The notes: generated from the letters alone by a model not told the origin. A stretch of DNA of 64,000 nt from Sphagnum compactum (GCA_965153455.1 OZ234503.1:14699118-14763117), one strand, 5' to 3'. Positions 11,431 to 25,317 are shown, counted from the first letter of the stretch. Translations and numbers: made by a program.

Positions 11431-14400
11431 CAATGTAGTTATGAATCCCAACGATTTCATGCTTCTATATATTAACGTGATAGTTATTGAAAACCATGTA
11501 CATGCACGCAAGGTTACCACATATATAGCCCTAGGAATTAGTCTTTGTTCTCTGAACCTATGAGAGTGGAAAAAATGTATGTATTAAAAATACCAAAATG
11601 CATATATATGTACACACTAGGGAAATTTTCAAATTTTGTCTTAGGGCCATTTTAAATGTAGTGTATAGAAAGGGACGGCCTTCCATGGCAAATTCTGGGC
11701 CTTCACTGGCCTTGGAGGGCTTGCCCTAAGTTGTGCTAGGGTCCAAAAGTCATCATTGGCAAGCCCATTCCTTGGTGTTAAAAGCTCACAGGTGAAGAAT
11801 CATTGTGGAATCTGTGCAGTGGCTGAAGTAGCCACCTAGGCGAATTCTGCACTATGAATGAATATTGAGGTGACTAAAGTGCCATATTATGACTAGGTGA
11901 ACTTGCTTTTTGCACCTAACTTGGTCATGTCATGCTCTCAAAGATAAATGTTCAAGTTGGTGATTTTGAATTCACGATTAGAAACTTGGTTACCAACTGA
12001 ACGATGGTATCTTTTAGGATTTCACTATTTTGGGGCTATTTTTGCCCTAAATAGCAAGCTGTATTTTTGCCCATTTTCTTAAGTTGGACTTAAGACGTGC
12101 AATGGAAGCGTTTTTATTCTGTAGCTATGTTGCATGTACATAGTCTAAATTGCATGGATTATAATACCATGTCTTGAGTTAATATTTAATGTTTTATTAA
12201 TGAATGATTGAAAAACTATGCTTGTTTCAAAGACATTTGAACAACTATTTGGCAAGGATAATAAATTATAATGATGCCAAAGTAAATCAAGGGTTTCAAG
12301 GGCCTTGATGTCACACTGGGTAAGGCTTGAAGGAGCTTGGTAATCTATCAAATCATGGTGAACCAGGAGGTCCACATTTGATGGAACAGTGGGAGGGAAA
12401 AAGATCTTATATTTGTGAACATGCCATTTACGATGATTCCCTTCAGAAAAACGAAAAATTGATGCAATTATGACAAAAGAAAATTCTATCCATTGTTGAT
12501 ATATAAGCATGAGTATGAACCAATGTCAAAAGCCCAAGCTGATGTTCAAATCAAGTCCCCATGGTATTTATATATATGCATTCCAGTGCCCCAACTTAAT
12601 TATTTGTATGGACTTCATATCATGGGTACCTACTAGTTCCATCATATGATCATGTGGTCCATTATGGGAGTAAGAAGAGGCGAAAATGGCCAATGATAGC
12701 ACGTATGGGACTGTGTACCACCAAAGAAGAAACAATTATTCCACTTATATGGTGTTAGTTACTAATGCACTTGGTGAAATCATCCCCTTGAAGAATTTTG
12801 AAGCTATGTTCCAAAACAAAATGTGCCCATGATGACAAGTTTGTGATTCTTATTTTGGACCTCTTTATTTATGGTGTTTAAATCCAAGCTGAACAATGCA
12901 CATCATCCAAAAGGAATATTATTTTAGAAAAATCTGCAAAAATATGTTCAGAATGTGTAAGTGGTGACGTATGACGTAAACAATACAATATTAATTGGAG
13001 TTTTGCTATATTAGGAATTTTTCATCCATTGGTGTGGGTCAGCCATTCCTTTGCTCTTGTTGAGAAATTAGGAGTTTTGTTGCAAAGAAGAAAGAATGAA
13101 GAACAAGTTGATTGTGTTGCTAAGAAAAAAAATGAAGATCCTGCAACCTGTTGTGGCTGGAAGGAATTGCTACACGCAGGAGGCGCAGAAACTAGAAGTA
13201 CATCACAATAGTGGCCTATTACTTTTGAAGACACTGCCTTTATAAGACCACTTCGGTTGCCTATTGGATGCATTAGTCTCTGGATCACAAGTCAATGGAA
13301 ATACTTCTGAATACTTCTGGGGGGAGACAAGAAGAAACTATCTACTACTCCCAAACCTTCAAGTAACGTAACACATATGGTCAAGAGGGGCCTTCAAGGA
13401 GATACCTCATGATCAAATCATCCCAAAAATGAGCTCCTGCTAAACGACCAAAAAAATTGGCTAAAACATTATAATACAAGTTTTATATGACTTTCTAAGG
13501 TAGTTTCTGCAATGAATTATACGTGTAATTATACTTTAATCGTATAGTGATCACCTTCCCAGTATAGTATTGTTTAAGTTCTAGTTTTCTGCATAACCAT
13601 GTATAATACGTGATCGTCTGAATATCAACTTTTGCGTCACCGTATCGTTAAGTATATGGGCTAAGTGGATTTAGGTGTCGCAAATGAATTACAACCGTTG
13701 AAGGCTGCAGATTGAAGTTAGTTATTATGCTTCATGAAGAGGCGGTCCTTCAGACTGGTCAGTCTCAGTTTTGGAACCTGGCTTGGAGAAACATATATAA
13801 CTCAATTAGGAGATTCAGTTTAAATATGTGCTCTCGTTTAACATACGCATTGCTTATCATGGCGCCTAATTTTTTTAATTAGGGAACTTCATTGAGAATG
13901 GTCGTATTTCAACTAGGTTTTTTTTTTCAAAAAGGAATATGAAAATTCTAACATAGCAAGCATTAGCACACCTTGACACCGCCTAGTTGCACGAACAGTT
14001 TACATGCAGTAGTTGCATTCGATTAAATGACCACCGCCTCGTACATGCAAAAATCCATGAACCCCCCGCTACTACAATATAAGTTCACCCACCCACCACA
14101 AGTTCCAACGTCTTCGTCCAGGGCAAAAACATTTTCTGTGAGGAGGAGCTGATGATTATGAGAGAGCTTTCCTTGGAAGGGATGATCTGATGAAGAGATG
14201 AAGAAGCCAACGTCTTCAACGTCCCCGTAAACCCCCAGCTCAGCCGCCAGGACAATATATATATGAGGGCTAAATAAGGTTTGGGTGCACCCGTAACAAA
14301 TCAATGGTGCTCAATTGACTGGACACCACAACTGAATAAGATGCCAACTAGCTCTTTAACTGCCTAGAACTATTGATTGCTTAGAGGCTGTAATTTTATA

Positions 14401-15447
14401 TAAATGAAACAATATTCCAGGTTGGAGAGTACCACACAAGAGCTAGCTAGGCAGTGGTTAATTGGAGTCAATTGCATTTGATTTCTACGGTGAAATCACA
14501 TAGAAAAGTTTCCAATTCTTTAGCTCATGCATGAATATACTAATAACTTGGGATTTCCTTGAACAGACGCAAGTGTGTTGTTTACTATTGAAGTTACTTT
14601 CACCAGTGGATTGTGTTTTCTAACTGGGGAGTTTTGTGCACTACATGTTTCTTTTGTTTTAAATTCTTTTTTTTTCCTTTTTCCCAAGAGCCATGAGATG
14701 TATACTTGTTGGCATAGTTCATAGCTGATCCATTGAATGTATTGTTGTGGTGGGATCAGACTCCAGTTAAAAACAAACAGCACAAGTAACGTGCCAAACC
14801 CCTGTCTCTTTGAAAGAGGAGGAGGTTCCAAGGTTGAAAATGTATACATAAATGTTAGAGTTTGAGCACCCTTGAGTAAATTTAGAGAAGCATGCGTTTA
14901 AAAGCTCCAAATCTCTGTTAATAGCTCCTTGCATTTTAGCACCCAATATTTACTTATTTGTGTATATTTTCTACACTAGTGTATACTTCCCTCCTCTGTA
15001 CACAGACAGGGTTAAAAAAATATTGATCTCCATTCAAGTGTTATGACATCATGCAGTCGAAAGAAACTTTGTTTGTGGTAGGTAGAGATGGGTTACGATT
15101 AGGTTAAATGATCTTGCAAGACCTTTTGCACTCAAATTTCTGACGACTACGTACCACTGGTTTCTGGGAATAATACGATTTAATAATTGAGTACTGAGTA
15201 TTAATTAATCAATAAGCTTGAGCTATGTGCAAATCATGATGAGCAAGAACTCCTCACAATTAGTGAGATTTCTGCAACACATAACATGTCATCATTCATA
15301 TTCATATTTGTAATCACAGTTCTCTACATTTGTTCCATAACAGAGCAACTCCCCTAAACCAAAGGTACTTAGAGAATCATAATGCACACCTAAGTTATAT
15401 CCCTTATATTTGTGCAAAAGAATATCGGCATGTGACCACATTCAGTG
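11431..15447. other. AT-rich spacer with two weak open frames
   Basis: Two minus-strand frames are longer than typical here: 12145-12510 (121 aa) and 14023-14304 (93 aa). The first contains a segment NVDLLVHHDLIDYQAPSSL and the second KLSHNHQLLLTENVFALDED. Neither resembles a family I know and neither has convincing splice signals at its edges. They may be exon remnants or chance frames. Nothing else is recognised in this stretch. Confidence 0.2.
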
Positions 15448-15768
15448 GTTTTTTTTTGGTGATTTTTTGCAACCTGGCAAGGAAAAAAGAAAAGGAAGGG
15501 ACAAAAGGTACAAAGGATTTTTTTTTGGAAAAAATGGGCACGCTTGAAGTTGCCACATTATGAGGAAAAGAAATCTAAATTCATCATATTAAGAATATAT
15601 CAGTTCCAATAAGTCGCCAAATTAGAGGAGGAAGTAGAAAATTTTAGAATTCCTCCTCTACCCTCTAGCCAAATTTGGCTGAGTCCAAATTTGGCATGTT
15701 CACAACCCACCAACTTCACAAATTTGAAAAAACAAAATGGTGACCACAATACGATGATTGGGCTTTTA
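15448..15768 (+). repeat. Dispersed repeat family R2, copy C
   Basis: Same orientation and block order as 8625-8940, starting after a T tract and ending at 'gattgggctt'. It contains the palindromic 'agccaaatttggct' word followed by a second 'aaatttggc'. Compared with copy B it carries an insertion rich in aaag near 15480. Shared length is about 300 bp. No conserved coding capacity. Confidence 0.55.
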
Positions 15769-18749
15769 AGATTTGTTTCAGGGTTCAAGTTAGTCCAGAA
15801 CTTGTTTAATACAGGAATTATACAATCAAATTTATGTGTTGGTGCATTGATCCTGAGGGCCAGTATAAGTTCATATGGGGCAAAATCCCAAGAGAACTGA
15901 AAAGTACCTATTCAACAATCTCAGCTCTAGATCTGCAAATTGTTAATCCAAATCCAAAGGTTGAATGGTTGGGTAATCTTGATCTAGTATTGAACGTGTG
16001 TAGTTGAGGTAAGTGAGGTACAGATATACACATACGTGATTGGAATTTTTGAGTTCTGGATTACAAGGTAACACTTATGTAGACTTCCATTGCAAATGTT
16101 CAATTTCTCCTGGTACAAAGGTGATGAGTCATCATAAAATTTTCAAATTGGGACAACTTAATTTACAATGTATCTCATATTTGCATTCCAATTTTCAATC
16201 TAGTGAATTAAACTTGTATGTGCCATGAATTTTGGTTGTACATGCGAGTGGTAACTAGAGACAACACTTAAATATATTAATGTATGTCAAATGTTTGGTT
16301 TTGTAAATATTTTAAATTTAGATTTTAGTATTCTTTTTGAGTTAAGTTTCATGAGCTTTTGGTAATCATCAAGTGGCCAAGCGAGTAAATAGCTTTGGGT
16401 GTTTCCATGGTACAGTGTAAACTCTTTGTGTCTAAACTAAAAGTACATATAGTATCAGAAGTAACAACACATAAAATTTCATTCACTTTGTTTTTTTAGA
16501 AATTGTGTTAAATTGATTTGGGCTGTAAAAATAAGATTAATTATATAAACTATGAATATGAAATTGATTCATAATTGCCTCTTTATAAAAATGTACACCA
16601 ATAATTTTATAAATGTTATTTAAAACACCTTATTTAATAGTAGAATACCATTTTTTATTCATTTTAAATTTCCACTTTATTTTTGTAAAATGAAGAAAAC
16701 AACACTCAACCCAACTACATATTTAATGGAAGAATATTTTACGACTTAAAAAATCATAATCATCAACATTACAATAATATAATGTACTACCAAATATTTT
16801 TGTATCATTTAATATAATTTTTTTGACTTTATGACAAATTGAAATTTTTGATGTAAACGATTATTCATTATGGTGGTTTTTTTGTATGTGCAAATTTTCA
16901 TGAACAAATTTTCATTAAAACTAGTATTTTGTAGTCATTTTCTTAAATTGTAGTGTTCATGACACATTGCTTTAAATTTAAAATGTACTCCAATTGATAA
17001 TCAAATTGTTGATATGTGCACCAATTTCACAACGTTATGACAATTTAAGATGTTATCCACCTTTAATTACACATTTCCATCAAAAAAGACTTTTCCAAGT
17101 ATTTATAGAGACACATTAAAAATATGTTGCAATGAAAAAGGTTAAACTGTGACCCTTTTTGTTTACACCACACCATGGAAACACCCCTTTTTTATCCTTA
17201 TCAATCTTTAGGGGACAATTTTTTTTGAATTTAAAAAATAGGTGAAAAAAGTAAATAGTCATATATGGTCCGTGATGAAAAGGCGAATCTCATCAACGAT
17301 TCATCCTTTAAAGTTATAAGATTACTAGATCCATTGTGCATTTTGTTTTGGAAATCACCAAATTCAACATCCGAGATAACTTAAGTCGTCAAAAGGTGAA
17401 AGTAATTACCATATTGATCTATGATTCTCACATTTGTGAAAACATAGTTAAGTAGATGACCTTTGTACCTTGTCACAAAAAAGTATACACAAAAAAAAAT
17501 TTATGCATGGAAAATAGAAATATTATTTTATTCAATGATTAATATGAAGATAATCTTTCACTTTAATGTTATAATTTTGAAAAATGAACATCTTCATGTA
17601 GATTTAAGTAGATTTTACAAAAATTGCATCTATTTGCAGGAAGTTTCCGATCTTACAAAATGGATTGCAAGTAGATGAAATATTGAACTTTTTCTACTTT
17701 CAAGTTAACGGAGCCTAAAAACATACTTGTGTATTGTCAAATTATGCATGTTATAATCATATACATAAAACTTCCAGTGTAAAAGTAGGTTTGAACATCA
17801 AATTGACCTTATCAAGTTCAAATTTACTTCTCACCTAATTTATGATACCAAAGTTTTTCAAATTTTATATTCAACTTACTATAAACTAAATGGAGGGCTA
17901 GGTTTTTTCATATTTTTTTACTTTCACAAGTATTTAATCTACTTTCATGTGTTTATATCAAAACATTTGTCATTTTTAAATTGCATTTTAGGTGCAACAC
18001 TTTTTTTGTGTACTTTACCATGCTTTCATCCACACATGTTCCTTTTGTCACCTCTTTCTACTCATTGATCAAAACCTCTCATCATTCTTCTTTTCATGTT
18101 ATATCAATTGGCCATAGTTAATAAAAATAAAGTTCATTTAATGTAATCATTCACCTAACTTGACCTTCTCATGAATGTTGCATTTTTTAGTTTATTACAC
18201 ACATCAATTAGACTTTGAATTTCGATAGCAAGTTGGTAACAACATAGAAATCTTAGTTTGTGAAAAAATTCATTCTTGAATTATCTTTAAATTCTAATAG
18301 GTCAGTGCTTTAAATTGCATTATTTGAACTAAAAGTGATTATGATATGCATAATCGCACATGAATGAATCTTGTTTTCACAAATAAGATTAAAATTCAGA
18401 ATCCAAAATTTTAACAAAATGGGTTAGAATTTGGATTTTAAAAAATTCAAAATAGGGTTTAGGTTGCATGCGCAATGTGCATTGAACAAATTGAGGTTCA
18501 AGACTCTTAAACTCAAGTGTTAAAGTCCTAAGTTCTAATTTTTTCATTTAAGTCTCCTATAGTTGTTTACATTGGCAAAAACAAACCTTTGGTGACTACC
18601 TCTAGAGGTTTTAATTTATGATTTTGTAGCATCTGTGTGCACTATGTAGCATGTGAATTCAGTCCAGGATAAAAACATAATAAAAAAAACCACCCAATTG
18701 AATGGACACTATTTAAAATTGCATTTTTACATGTTTGAAAGGTCACAAT
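15769..18749. other. AT-rich desert, no gene seen
   Basis: Very AT-rich sequence with many short frames and stops in all frames. I see no recognisable protein, RNA gene or terminal repeat. Composition matches the interior of the old transposable elements further right. Confidence 0.3.
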
Positions 18750-19340
18750 TGAAGCATAGTGGTTTGGATTGTCATAAATTTTTGGAATATTTTTCATTAA
18801 TTGTAATGTTTACATGCTCGAAGCTTGATACAAATTTAAAATGTTTAAATTGTATGTTCAAAACACTCAAACCTCAAAAGTGGATAATCTTTATTTTTTT
18901 CAAAGGTCTTTTTGTTTTACCAAATGTGTTCCATTCCTTATGAGAATTAGAGAGGATTTTAACATTGATTAGAAAGGCAAAAAGATTTGAACTAATGAAA
19001 AGTGTTTTTAGAACTAGTTTGAACACATTTGGTTCAAAAACGCTTTTGACCTTGAAAATTATGGATTTTAAAAAAGTGTTTTTAACAAAAGTTATTCATA
19101 CTTATGTGATAAAGGGCATGAATGCATAATATACATGATATAAAATCAATTTATTGTTAAAATGCATTTATATCTAAAATGCAATGTTAAAAGGGGTACT
19201 TGAAATACAAATTTTTAAGTTATAAACCAACACAAAAATAAAATGTATGCAGTCCTTGGAAAAGGACTTTTACCTTGGCACCCCTTGTGTTTTTTATTGT
19301 GTTTTCACCCTCCAACAATAAAAACTGCATTCCAAAAAAT
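18750..19340 (+). repeat. Dispersed repeat family R3, copy A
   Basis: Shares ordered blocks with 37000-37450 and 40370-41460. These include a 'catgaatgcataatatacat' block, a 'taaaccaacacaaaaat' block and the block 'cagtccttggaaaaggactt' with 'ccttggcac' and 'gttttcaccct'. All copies run in the same orientation. No terminal repeats or coding capacity were recognised. Confidence 0.45.
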
Positions 19341-20333
19341 TGGTAAGTCTCTTGATTTTTTTCCTTTTTGTTGCATTGTGTTTTTAAATTCCAACTTCCA
19401 TTTCACTTGAGTTTTCGTGAGTTGTGTGCTCTTTTCTCACAAGGTTCGAACCAAGCCCGTAATGTCTTTTTGAATTTCCTTTCTCCACGAAGTTCAAACC
19501 AAAGTTCATAATTTGAACCAAATTTGTAGTGGGGTGAAAACATAAATAGGTGGATAGTTTGGATTGTCACACCAGTAAATTTTTAGCATTACATACAAAT
19601 GTAAAATTTTAAATCATATTCAAAATTAACATTGTCAAATTTTTAATTATTCCTGTTGTCATAGACTATAATGGGAATCATCATAAAATTTTTGAATGAA
19701 TTCTAAAAAGATCATGGACTTGTAATGAATTTTTGAAATGAGAACATTATGTTTGCCACACAAAAAATTGAAAATTATGGACTGAAAAAATATGTCAAAG
19801 TGGGGACATTGTAAACAAATAAATTAAAACATCATCAAATGAAGAATTTATTAATGAATTGCATTATATATTTTTTTAAATTTCAAAAGTTCTAAATGAT
19901 GTGAATGTTGTAAATTTTTATCCTTGAGAATCCATTTCACATTAAATTTTTTAATCTTTTGCATGGATTCTTTTATTAACTACATATTTAAGGATATTCA
20001 TAGGTTGGCTTATTAATATTTATAATTTAAAAAAAGGGATAATTACAGGATTAATGGTTTGACAATTGTTAAAACTACAAAAAAAATCACTAATGTTAGA
20101 TTAAATGGATTCTCAAATGCCACTTGGGAACCACCTATTATGTTTTCGCCTAGTGTGCTTTTGAAACTAAATGTTCATTTTTGTTTACTAAGGTTCTTCA
20201 ATTTTACAGATCTTTATATTTTGCATGATGGCTCCTCTATAACCACCCCCTAATATTAAGTATAAGCTTATTTTTGGAGCTTCAATCCTTGACGACCTTC
20301 ACATTCCAAATTTTCCTTTTTTTGAACTATTGT
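19341..20333. other. AT-rich spacer, nothing recognised
   Basis: No gene, repeat unit or element end was identified between the R3 copy and the left terminus of the CACTA-type element at 20334. Confidence 0.3.
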
Positions 20334-20689
20334 CACTCTAACAAAATAAATTATTTTGACCAGAGAATTTAATCAAGAAAAACCCCATTTGGACAAATGT
20401 AAAAAAACCATCCTATCAATTTGGACAAGCCGATTTGGACTTGTCTTGCATGATTAGGGTGGTTTTTTTCACTAATAGACTATTGGATAATGGACCATTT
20501 GACTAGTCAAATTTCTACCTAATTTTCTTTTTAGATTATTACCAAAAACATTTTGGTGTAAGTAGGTTTAAATAGGTAGATTATATATAGGTTTAAGTAG
20601 GTCGTAAAAGGCAAGTGGGTAGGTGGTAGTTTACCCTACCCCACCTATTTTAATTTAGTCTATTTAACTTAACCTAACTTACTTTAACC

Positions 20690-20785
20690 TTTTAAGCATT
20701 TATATAGGTTACAAGTATTAAGAATTAAACCCCTCACCTCCTCAATGATAAACCACATCCTTACCAATGCACTACACCTTCCAAA
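20690..20785 (-). repeat. tRNA-like segment inside E1
   Basis: Read on the minus strand, 'gtgcattggtaaggatg' resembles a tRNA D-arm/A-box. It is followed by 'ggtttatcattgagga' and a B-box-like 'ggggtttaattc'. The same order of blocks occurs in E2 at 34855-34930, so the segment was present in the common ancestor of both elements. It is too degenerate to be a working tRNA. It resembles a captured tRNA pseudogene or SINE head. Confidence 0.45.
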
Positions 20786-20885
20786 AGTCGATAAAAATTT
20801 TCAAGTTTTTTATTTCACTTGTTATTTCACATCATTAGTTGTTTAAATAAGTCAAAAAATTAGATAATTAGTTGGTAAATTGCAA

Positions 20886-21240
20886 AAAAATTGGTAGGTA
20901 GAAGGGTAGGTAAGTAGGTAGCTTGTAGTCCATAAAAAGTAGGTAGTTAGATAAGTAAGTGGGTAGGTAAGTAAAGATTTTGAATAGTAGGTGGAAAGTA
21001 TGAGGCAAGTGGGTAAGTGGGTATGTAAAGATGTAGGATGGTAGGTCGAAAATAGGAGGTAGGTAGGTAGGTGGGTATGTAAGGATGTATGATGGTAAGT
21101 GGAAAGTAGGAAGTAGGTAGGTAGGTATGTATGATGGTAGGTGAAAAGTAGGAGGTAGGTAAATAGGTGTGTATGATGGTAGGTGAAAAGGAAGAAGTAG
21201 GTAAATACATATAAATAAATAGGTAAGTGAAGATGTAAGG
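20886..21240. repeat. TAGG/TAAG tetranucleotide array
   Basis: Imperfect runs of taggtagg/taagtagg with interspersed 'gatggtaggtgaaaagtagg' higher-order units. This is the counterpart of the CTAC array in E2 in the opposite orientation. Minus-strand translation gives meaningless repeated Tyr-Leu-Pro-Thr peptides. Confidence 0.75.
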
Positions 21241-21420
21241 ATATAAAATGGTAATTACACTATACCAATATGCGTCCAAGTTCACTAAATGTGTTTCATT
21301 AAACTTTAAGTGAAATTGGAAAACTTACCATGGTGAAAGTGGGCAACCCCCTAGTAAACAAAGAATAATTATTATGGATAGGTGAATTCATTAATAGCTA
21401 ATTAAATTCACCAATAGCTA

Positions 21421-21510
21421 ATCAAATTTACTAATAGTTAAATTATCAATAATAACTTCACTAATAGTTAAATTATCAATAATAACTTCACTAATAGTTA
21501 ATTACAAATC
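21421..21510. repeat. 30-bp tandem repeat, ~2.5 perfect copies
   Basis: 'ctaatagtta' recurs at 21431, 21461 and 21491, separated by identical 'aattatcaat' and 'aataacttca' blocks, giving a perfect 30-bp period. A diverged version precedes it from about 21385. Confidence 0.8.
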
Positions 21511-21599
21511 TAGGCTAGGCACTTAAAAACCTTCATTAAACTATTTAGCCTACGTTAAGAACCTAGACCATTCAAACATTTTGTCCACCAACTTAGGGT

Positions 21600-21690
21600 G
21601 CAAGTTTGAAAGTTTGAACCCTTCACATCCTTTCACCTTTAGATGTTTAAAGAATAAGTCCTTAACCAATAAACCATTATCTAAATGAAT
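21600..21690 (-). repeat. Second tRNA-like segment in E1 interior
   Basis: On the minus strand 'ggtttattggttaaggac' resembles an A-box/D-arm, and 'gaagggttcaaactttc' about 55 bp later resembles a B-box/T-arm. It is similar to, but not collinear with, the segments at 20690-20785 and 34855-34930. Probably a SINE or tRNA pseudogene relic. Confidence 0.3.
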
Positions 21691-21754
21691 GATATTTTTT
21701 TTGTCATCACATATTATGCACATTTTTTTTATACCCTTGGGTATTCTTGGTAAT

Positions 21755-22375
21755 TTTTAATTATTCTATTATAGGCCATTATTAACTATTCTATCATAAG
21801 CTATTATTGGTCATCTTATCATATGTTACTTTTTATTATTCTATGATAAGTTATTATTGGTTATTCTATCGTAGATTATTTTTATTTATTTTAAGTTATT
21901 TTAGCATAGGATATTGTTGACTATTTTAGAATATTTTATCATAAAATATTCTTGATTATTTTATTATAAATTATTCTTAATCATTTCAAGTTACTTTACC
22001 ATAGATTATTGTTGACCATTGTTGGCTATTATAAGCTATTTATCATAAGTTTTTATTAGTTATTTTATCATAGGTTATTATTAGCTATTTAAAGTTATTT
22101 TATTTAAAGTTATTATTGGATATTTTATCATAAACTATTATTGACTATTCCAAGTTATTTTATTTTAAGTTATTTTTTGTTATTTTATCATCGACTATTG
22201 TTGGTTATTCTATCATAGCTATTGTTAAATATTTCATTATAGGTTATTATTAATTATTATATTATAAGTTATTTTTAATTATTCTTGATTATTTTAATTA
22301 TTTACATTAAAGGTTATTATTGGACATTTCATAATAGATTATTATTAGTTATCTTATATTATTATACCCTAGGTA
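21755..22375. repeat. AT-rich minisatellite, ~26-bp unit
   Basis: More than twenty degenerate copies of a unit close to 'ttatcataggttattattgg' joined by 'ttattcta'-like spacers, with period about 26 bp and many substitutions. It lies in the extra interior of E1 that E2 lacks. Confidence 0.6.
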
Positions 22376-22399
22376 TTCCACTTTAAATTATTATATGAA

Positions 22400-24489
22400 A
22401 TTTTTTTATATGTTTTTTTCAAATTATACCTTAAGCTATCAAGGTTTAACATAAAGTGGAATGACCTAAAGTATAACCTAAATAAGGTTAATTAAATATT
22501 TTAATTTAAAATAACTTAAAATAAAATGGGGTATAATGTAAAGTAACCTAAAATATTTAAAACAATAAAATAAAAATAAACTTCTTTATTATAATAAATT
22601 ATAATAATTAATTATGTCAATTAGTAATAAAACATGATGTTTACATAAATGACCTTATAATGAAATAACTTTAACCATGGTGAAATCATTGAAATGAGGT
22701 GAATCTATTTCATTTTCATTCCGCCAAAACTTAACATTTATGACTAGAACAAACATGATTAGTGGGGGCCAAACAACATATAATGAACCAATGTGTTTAC
22801 TTTGCATTTAAGATTATTGTTCTTTTTTGGGTTTTCTTTCCCAAAAAACATGTTTTCTTAAAGAGGAATTTTCAAATGAAATGCTTTGAAACTTTTATAT
22901 ATTGTATTTATAGTTACCCCAATATGTCATATGTTTTTTTACAATCAAATTTGGAAAAATACTAAATTTGGAAAGTGCATAGAATTTGACCAAATTTTGT
23001 GTTTCATTTTGAAATTTTTTCATAATTTCAAATAATACCAAAACATGTTAACACTTTCAAATTTAATTTTTTATGTTAAACTACAAGTTTTTTTTAAACA
23101 GCATATACATTGCATCACATTTCCATGTCGAAAAATACCCATGAACTTTTTTAAAACCTAAATGTTTTATAAACACAAATCAAAAAAATATGAAAATTTG
23201 GATGTTTTAAAAATCTGTTTAATAGTACCTTATTTTTACAAAAAAATTGAAGATGAAATAAAATGTATTATGAAAATTAAAATGCCCTTTTATGAAAGTA
23301 ATGTTATTGAATGAAGTTGTTAAACATCATTTATTCAAACTAAACTTTGATATTGGAATTTTGTTTGATTCATTTTAGATTTTTCAATATCCATATTATT
23401 CAATGAACACAATTTTCCATGATTCACATGCCATTAAAATGGCACCACAGAAACAAATGTAACAAAAAATTACAAAAAAATTAACGTTTTGACATCAATT
23501 TTGGCTTTTTTAAACTCATTTGCATGCAATGACCATTTTTTAGTCATATAGTCATATATGCTATGTTTTTGTGCCTAGTCGTATTTTTGTAACCATGGAC
23601 ATGATTACATAAATAAAATTCTTCATGGATATGATTACATGACTAAAAATCTTCTTCATGAACACCATATAATTATTTAATAATATATAATTTGAAACAT
23701 TAAAAACTTATGAATTAAAGGAGAAAAAAATTAGAAGGTAATCATACGTACCTAATAAACATATTATAAGTTTGTAGATGATTAAACACATAATTAGTGC
23801 ACAAATAAATAATTAATACCTTATAATTTCTAAAAACTTTGCTTTAAAGTCACTAATTATTTAATGTGAACTGTTAAATAGTGGCTACAAAACGTTCGGA
23901 GGAATTCTTTTCATTTAAAAAAAATTCCCAAAAATCGAAAAACAAATTGTCAAAGTTCTTAAAACCATAAAATTAAATGAAAAATTGATGTCTATAATAT
24001 AATTAAAACATTTAAGTTGAAACTTTTGCTCAAAGGTTTATTTAAATGAATATCTCCTTTGAATTTTTCGACAATAAATAGTGAAATATATTTTTATTAG
24101 TGATATCCAATTTTTTGAATCCACATGCCCCAAAATGGCATTGTTTTACATGCTTCCATGTGATGGGTAAAACAAATATAATATTTGATCTTTAGTAATT
24201 TATCAAGTTATTTGGTGATACAACTTGGATTTTTGAAATATTTTATATCAAATCACATTTAATGAATTATAATTTTTTAAAAATAAGATTAAAATTTATT
24301 ATACACAATAAAATTTGATAAAAATTGTGACATTTAAATAATCTTAATACTTTGTATAAAATTTTAAATTTTTGAAAATAATATTTTTCTTATAGATAAC
24401 ATATTCTATTTTATTTTATAACTACAAATAAATATAACACAACATTTATACCATTTTTTATTCAATATATTTTTAAAAGATGGGGAAAT

Positions 24490-24521
<32 letters not shown>

Positions 24522-24982
24522 CCATGTTGGTTTAAAATATTTTATAAACATATTTATTATTTACAAATTCTTTTATGGAATTGTTTTTTCAAGATATCAT
24601 TATGTTCAAATGTATGAAATAGTGAAGATTCAAATGCATTTTCAATCAAATTATTTGATATTTTGGTGTGTTTTTATGGATTTGTAGATCTTGGAAAAAA
24701 ATTTAAGAATATATTTGTTCTTTTTTCATTTGAACAAATTATGAAATAGATAATAATGGTCAAAATTGGGTATTTTTGTATGGGACAAACGATGATGTGG
24801 GATAATGTTGTAAATTTATTCCATATCTTTTGTCAACAAATTCAACTTTGTAAACTATATAAGTAGGTGAAAAAATATTAATCTACACATAGTACATGCA
24901 TTACATACATTCAAAATGCAAATATTACTTGTGATGGGCCAATAAAAAAAAGTTTGTCACCAAAAAATAAATAGGATCTTAT
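22400..24982. other. E1 interior, AT-rich, no coding capacity seen
   Basis: Highly AT-rich DNA with no transposase-like frame. A (CATA)n microsatellite lies at about 24494-24520. The stretch at 23550-23690 shares words ('ctagtcgtatttttgt', 'catggacatgattac') with the subterminal DNA at 25090-25261 in inverted orientation. That may mark the two sides of a nested element. Confidence 0.3.
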
Positions 24983-25075
24983 TTACCTACCTACTTAAGC
25001 CCATTCCTACCTATCTACCCATTCTTACCTACCTAGGTACCTACTTACTACTACCTACCTACCTACCAAATGGCC
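24983..25075. repeat. CTAC tetranucleotide array
   Basis: Runs of cctacctac with small interruptions, in the opposite orientation to the TAGG arrays at 20886-21240 and 25318-25505. Confidence 0.75.
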
Positions 25076-25089
25076 ATTTATAAATATAT

Positions 25090-25261
25090 TTCAATTTAAA
25101 TAATATAATATACTCCATGGGATTTACGACTAGGACAAAAATACGACTAGTGGATAAACAACATGTCCATATGGAGTATATAGTCATGTAGTCATGAATG
25201 GTATTTACAGTTACAAACGTAATCATGAGTGTAGTCATATTTGTCATGTTTTGGTGTAGTG
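25090..25261 (+). mobile_element. Right end of a nested CACTA-like element
   Basis: The sequence ends at 25261 with 'catgttttggtgtagtg', whose reverse complement CACTACACCAAAACATG is a typical CACTA-type terminus. Just inside are several short 'tagtcat' and 'gactag' subterminal repeats. The matching left end was not found, so the element's extent is unknown. The frame at 25059-25247 (minus) is not convincing coding sequence. Confidence 0.4.
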
Positions 25262-25317
25262 TTGTAAGGTCCTATAATGAATTAAAGTAGTGAACTATAC
25301 CCCACTTTTGTACTAGT

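Noticed and set aside
13022-13288. Overlapping plus and minus frames
   Set aside because: Both are short, neither resembles a known family, and no splice signals support either.
20947-21285. Minus-strand 112-codon frame with repeated Tyr-Leu-Pro-Thr
   Set aside because: It is a translation of the TAGG tetranucleotide array, not a protein gene.
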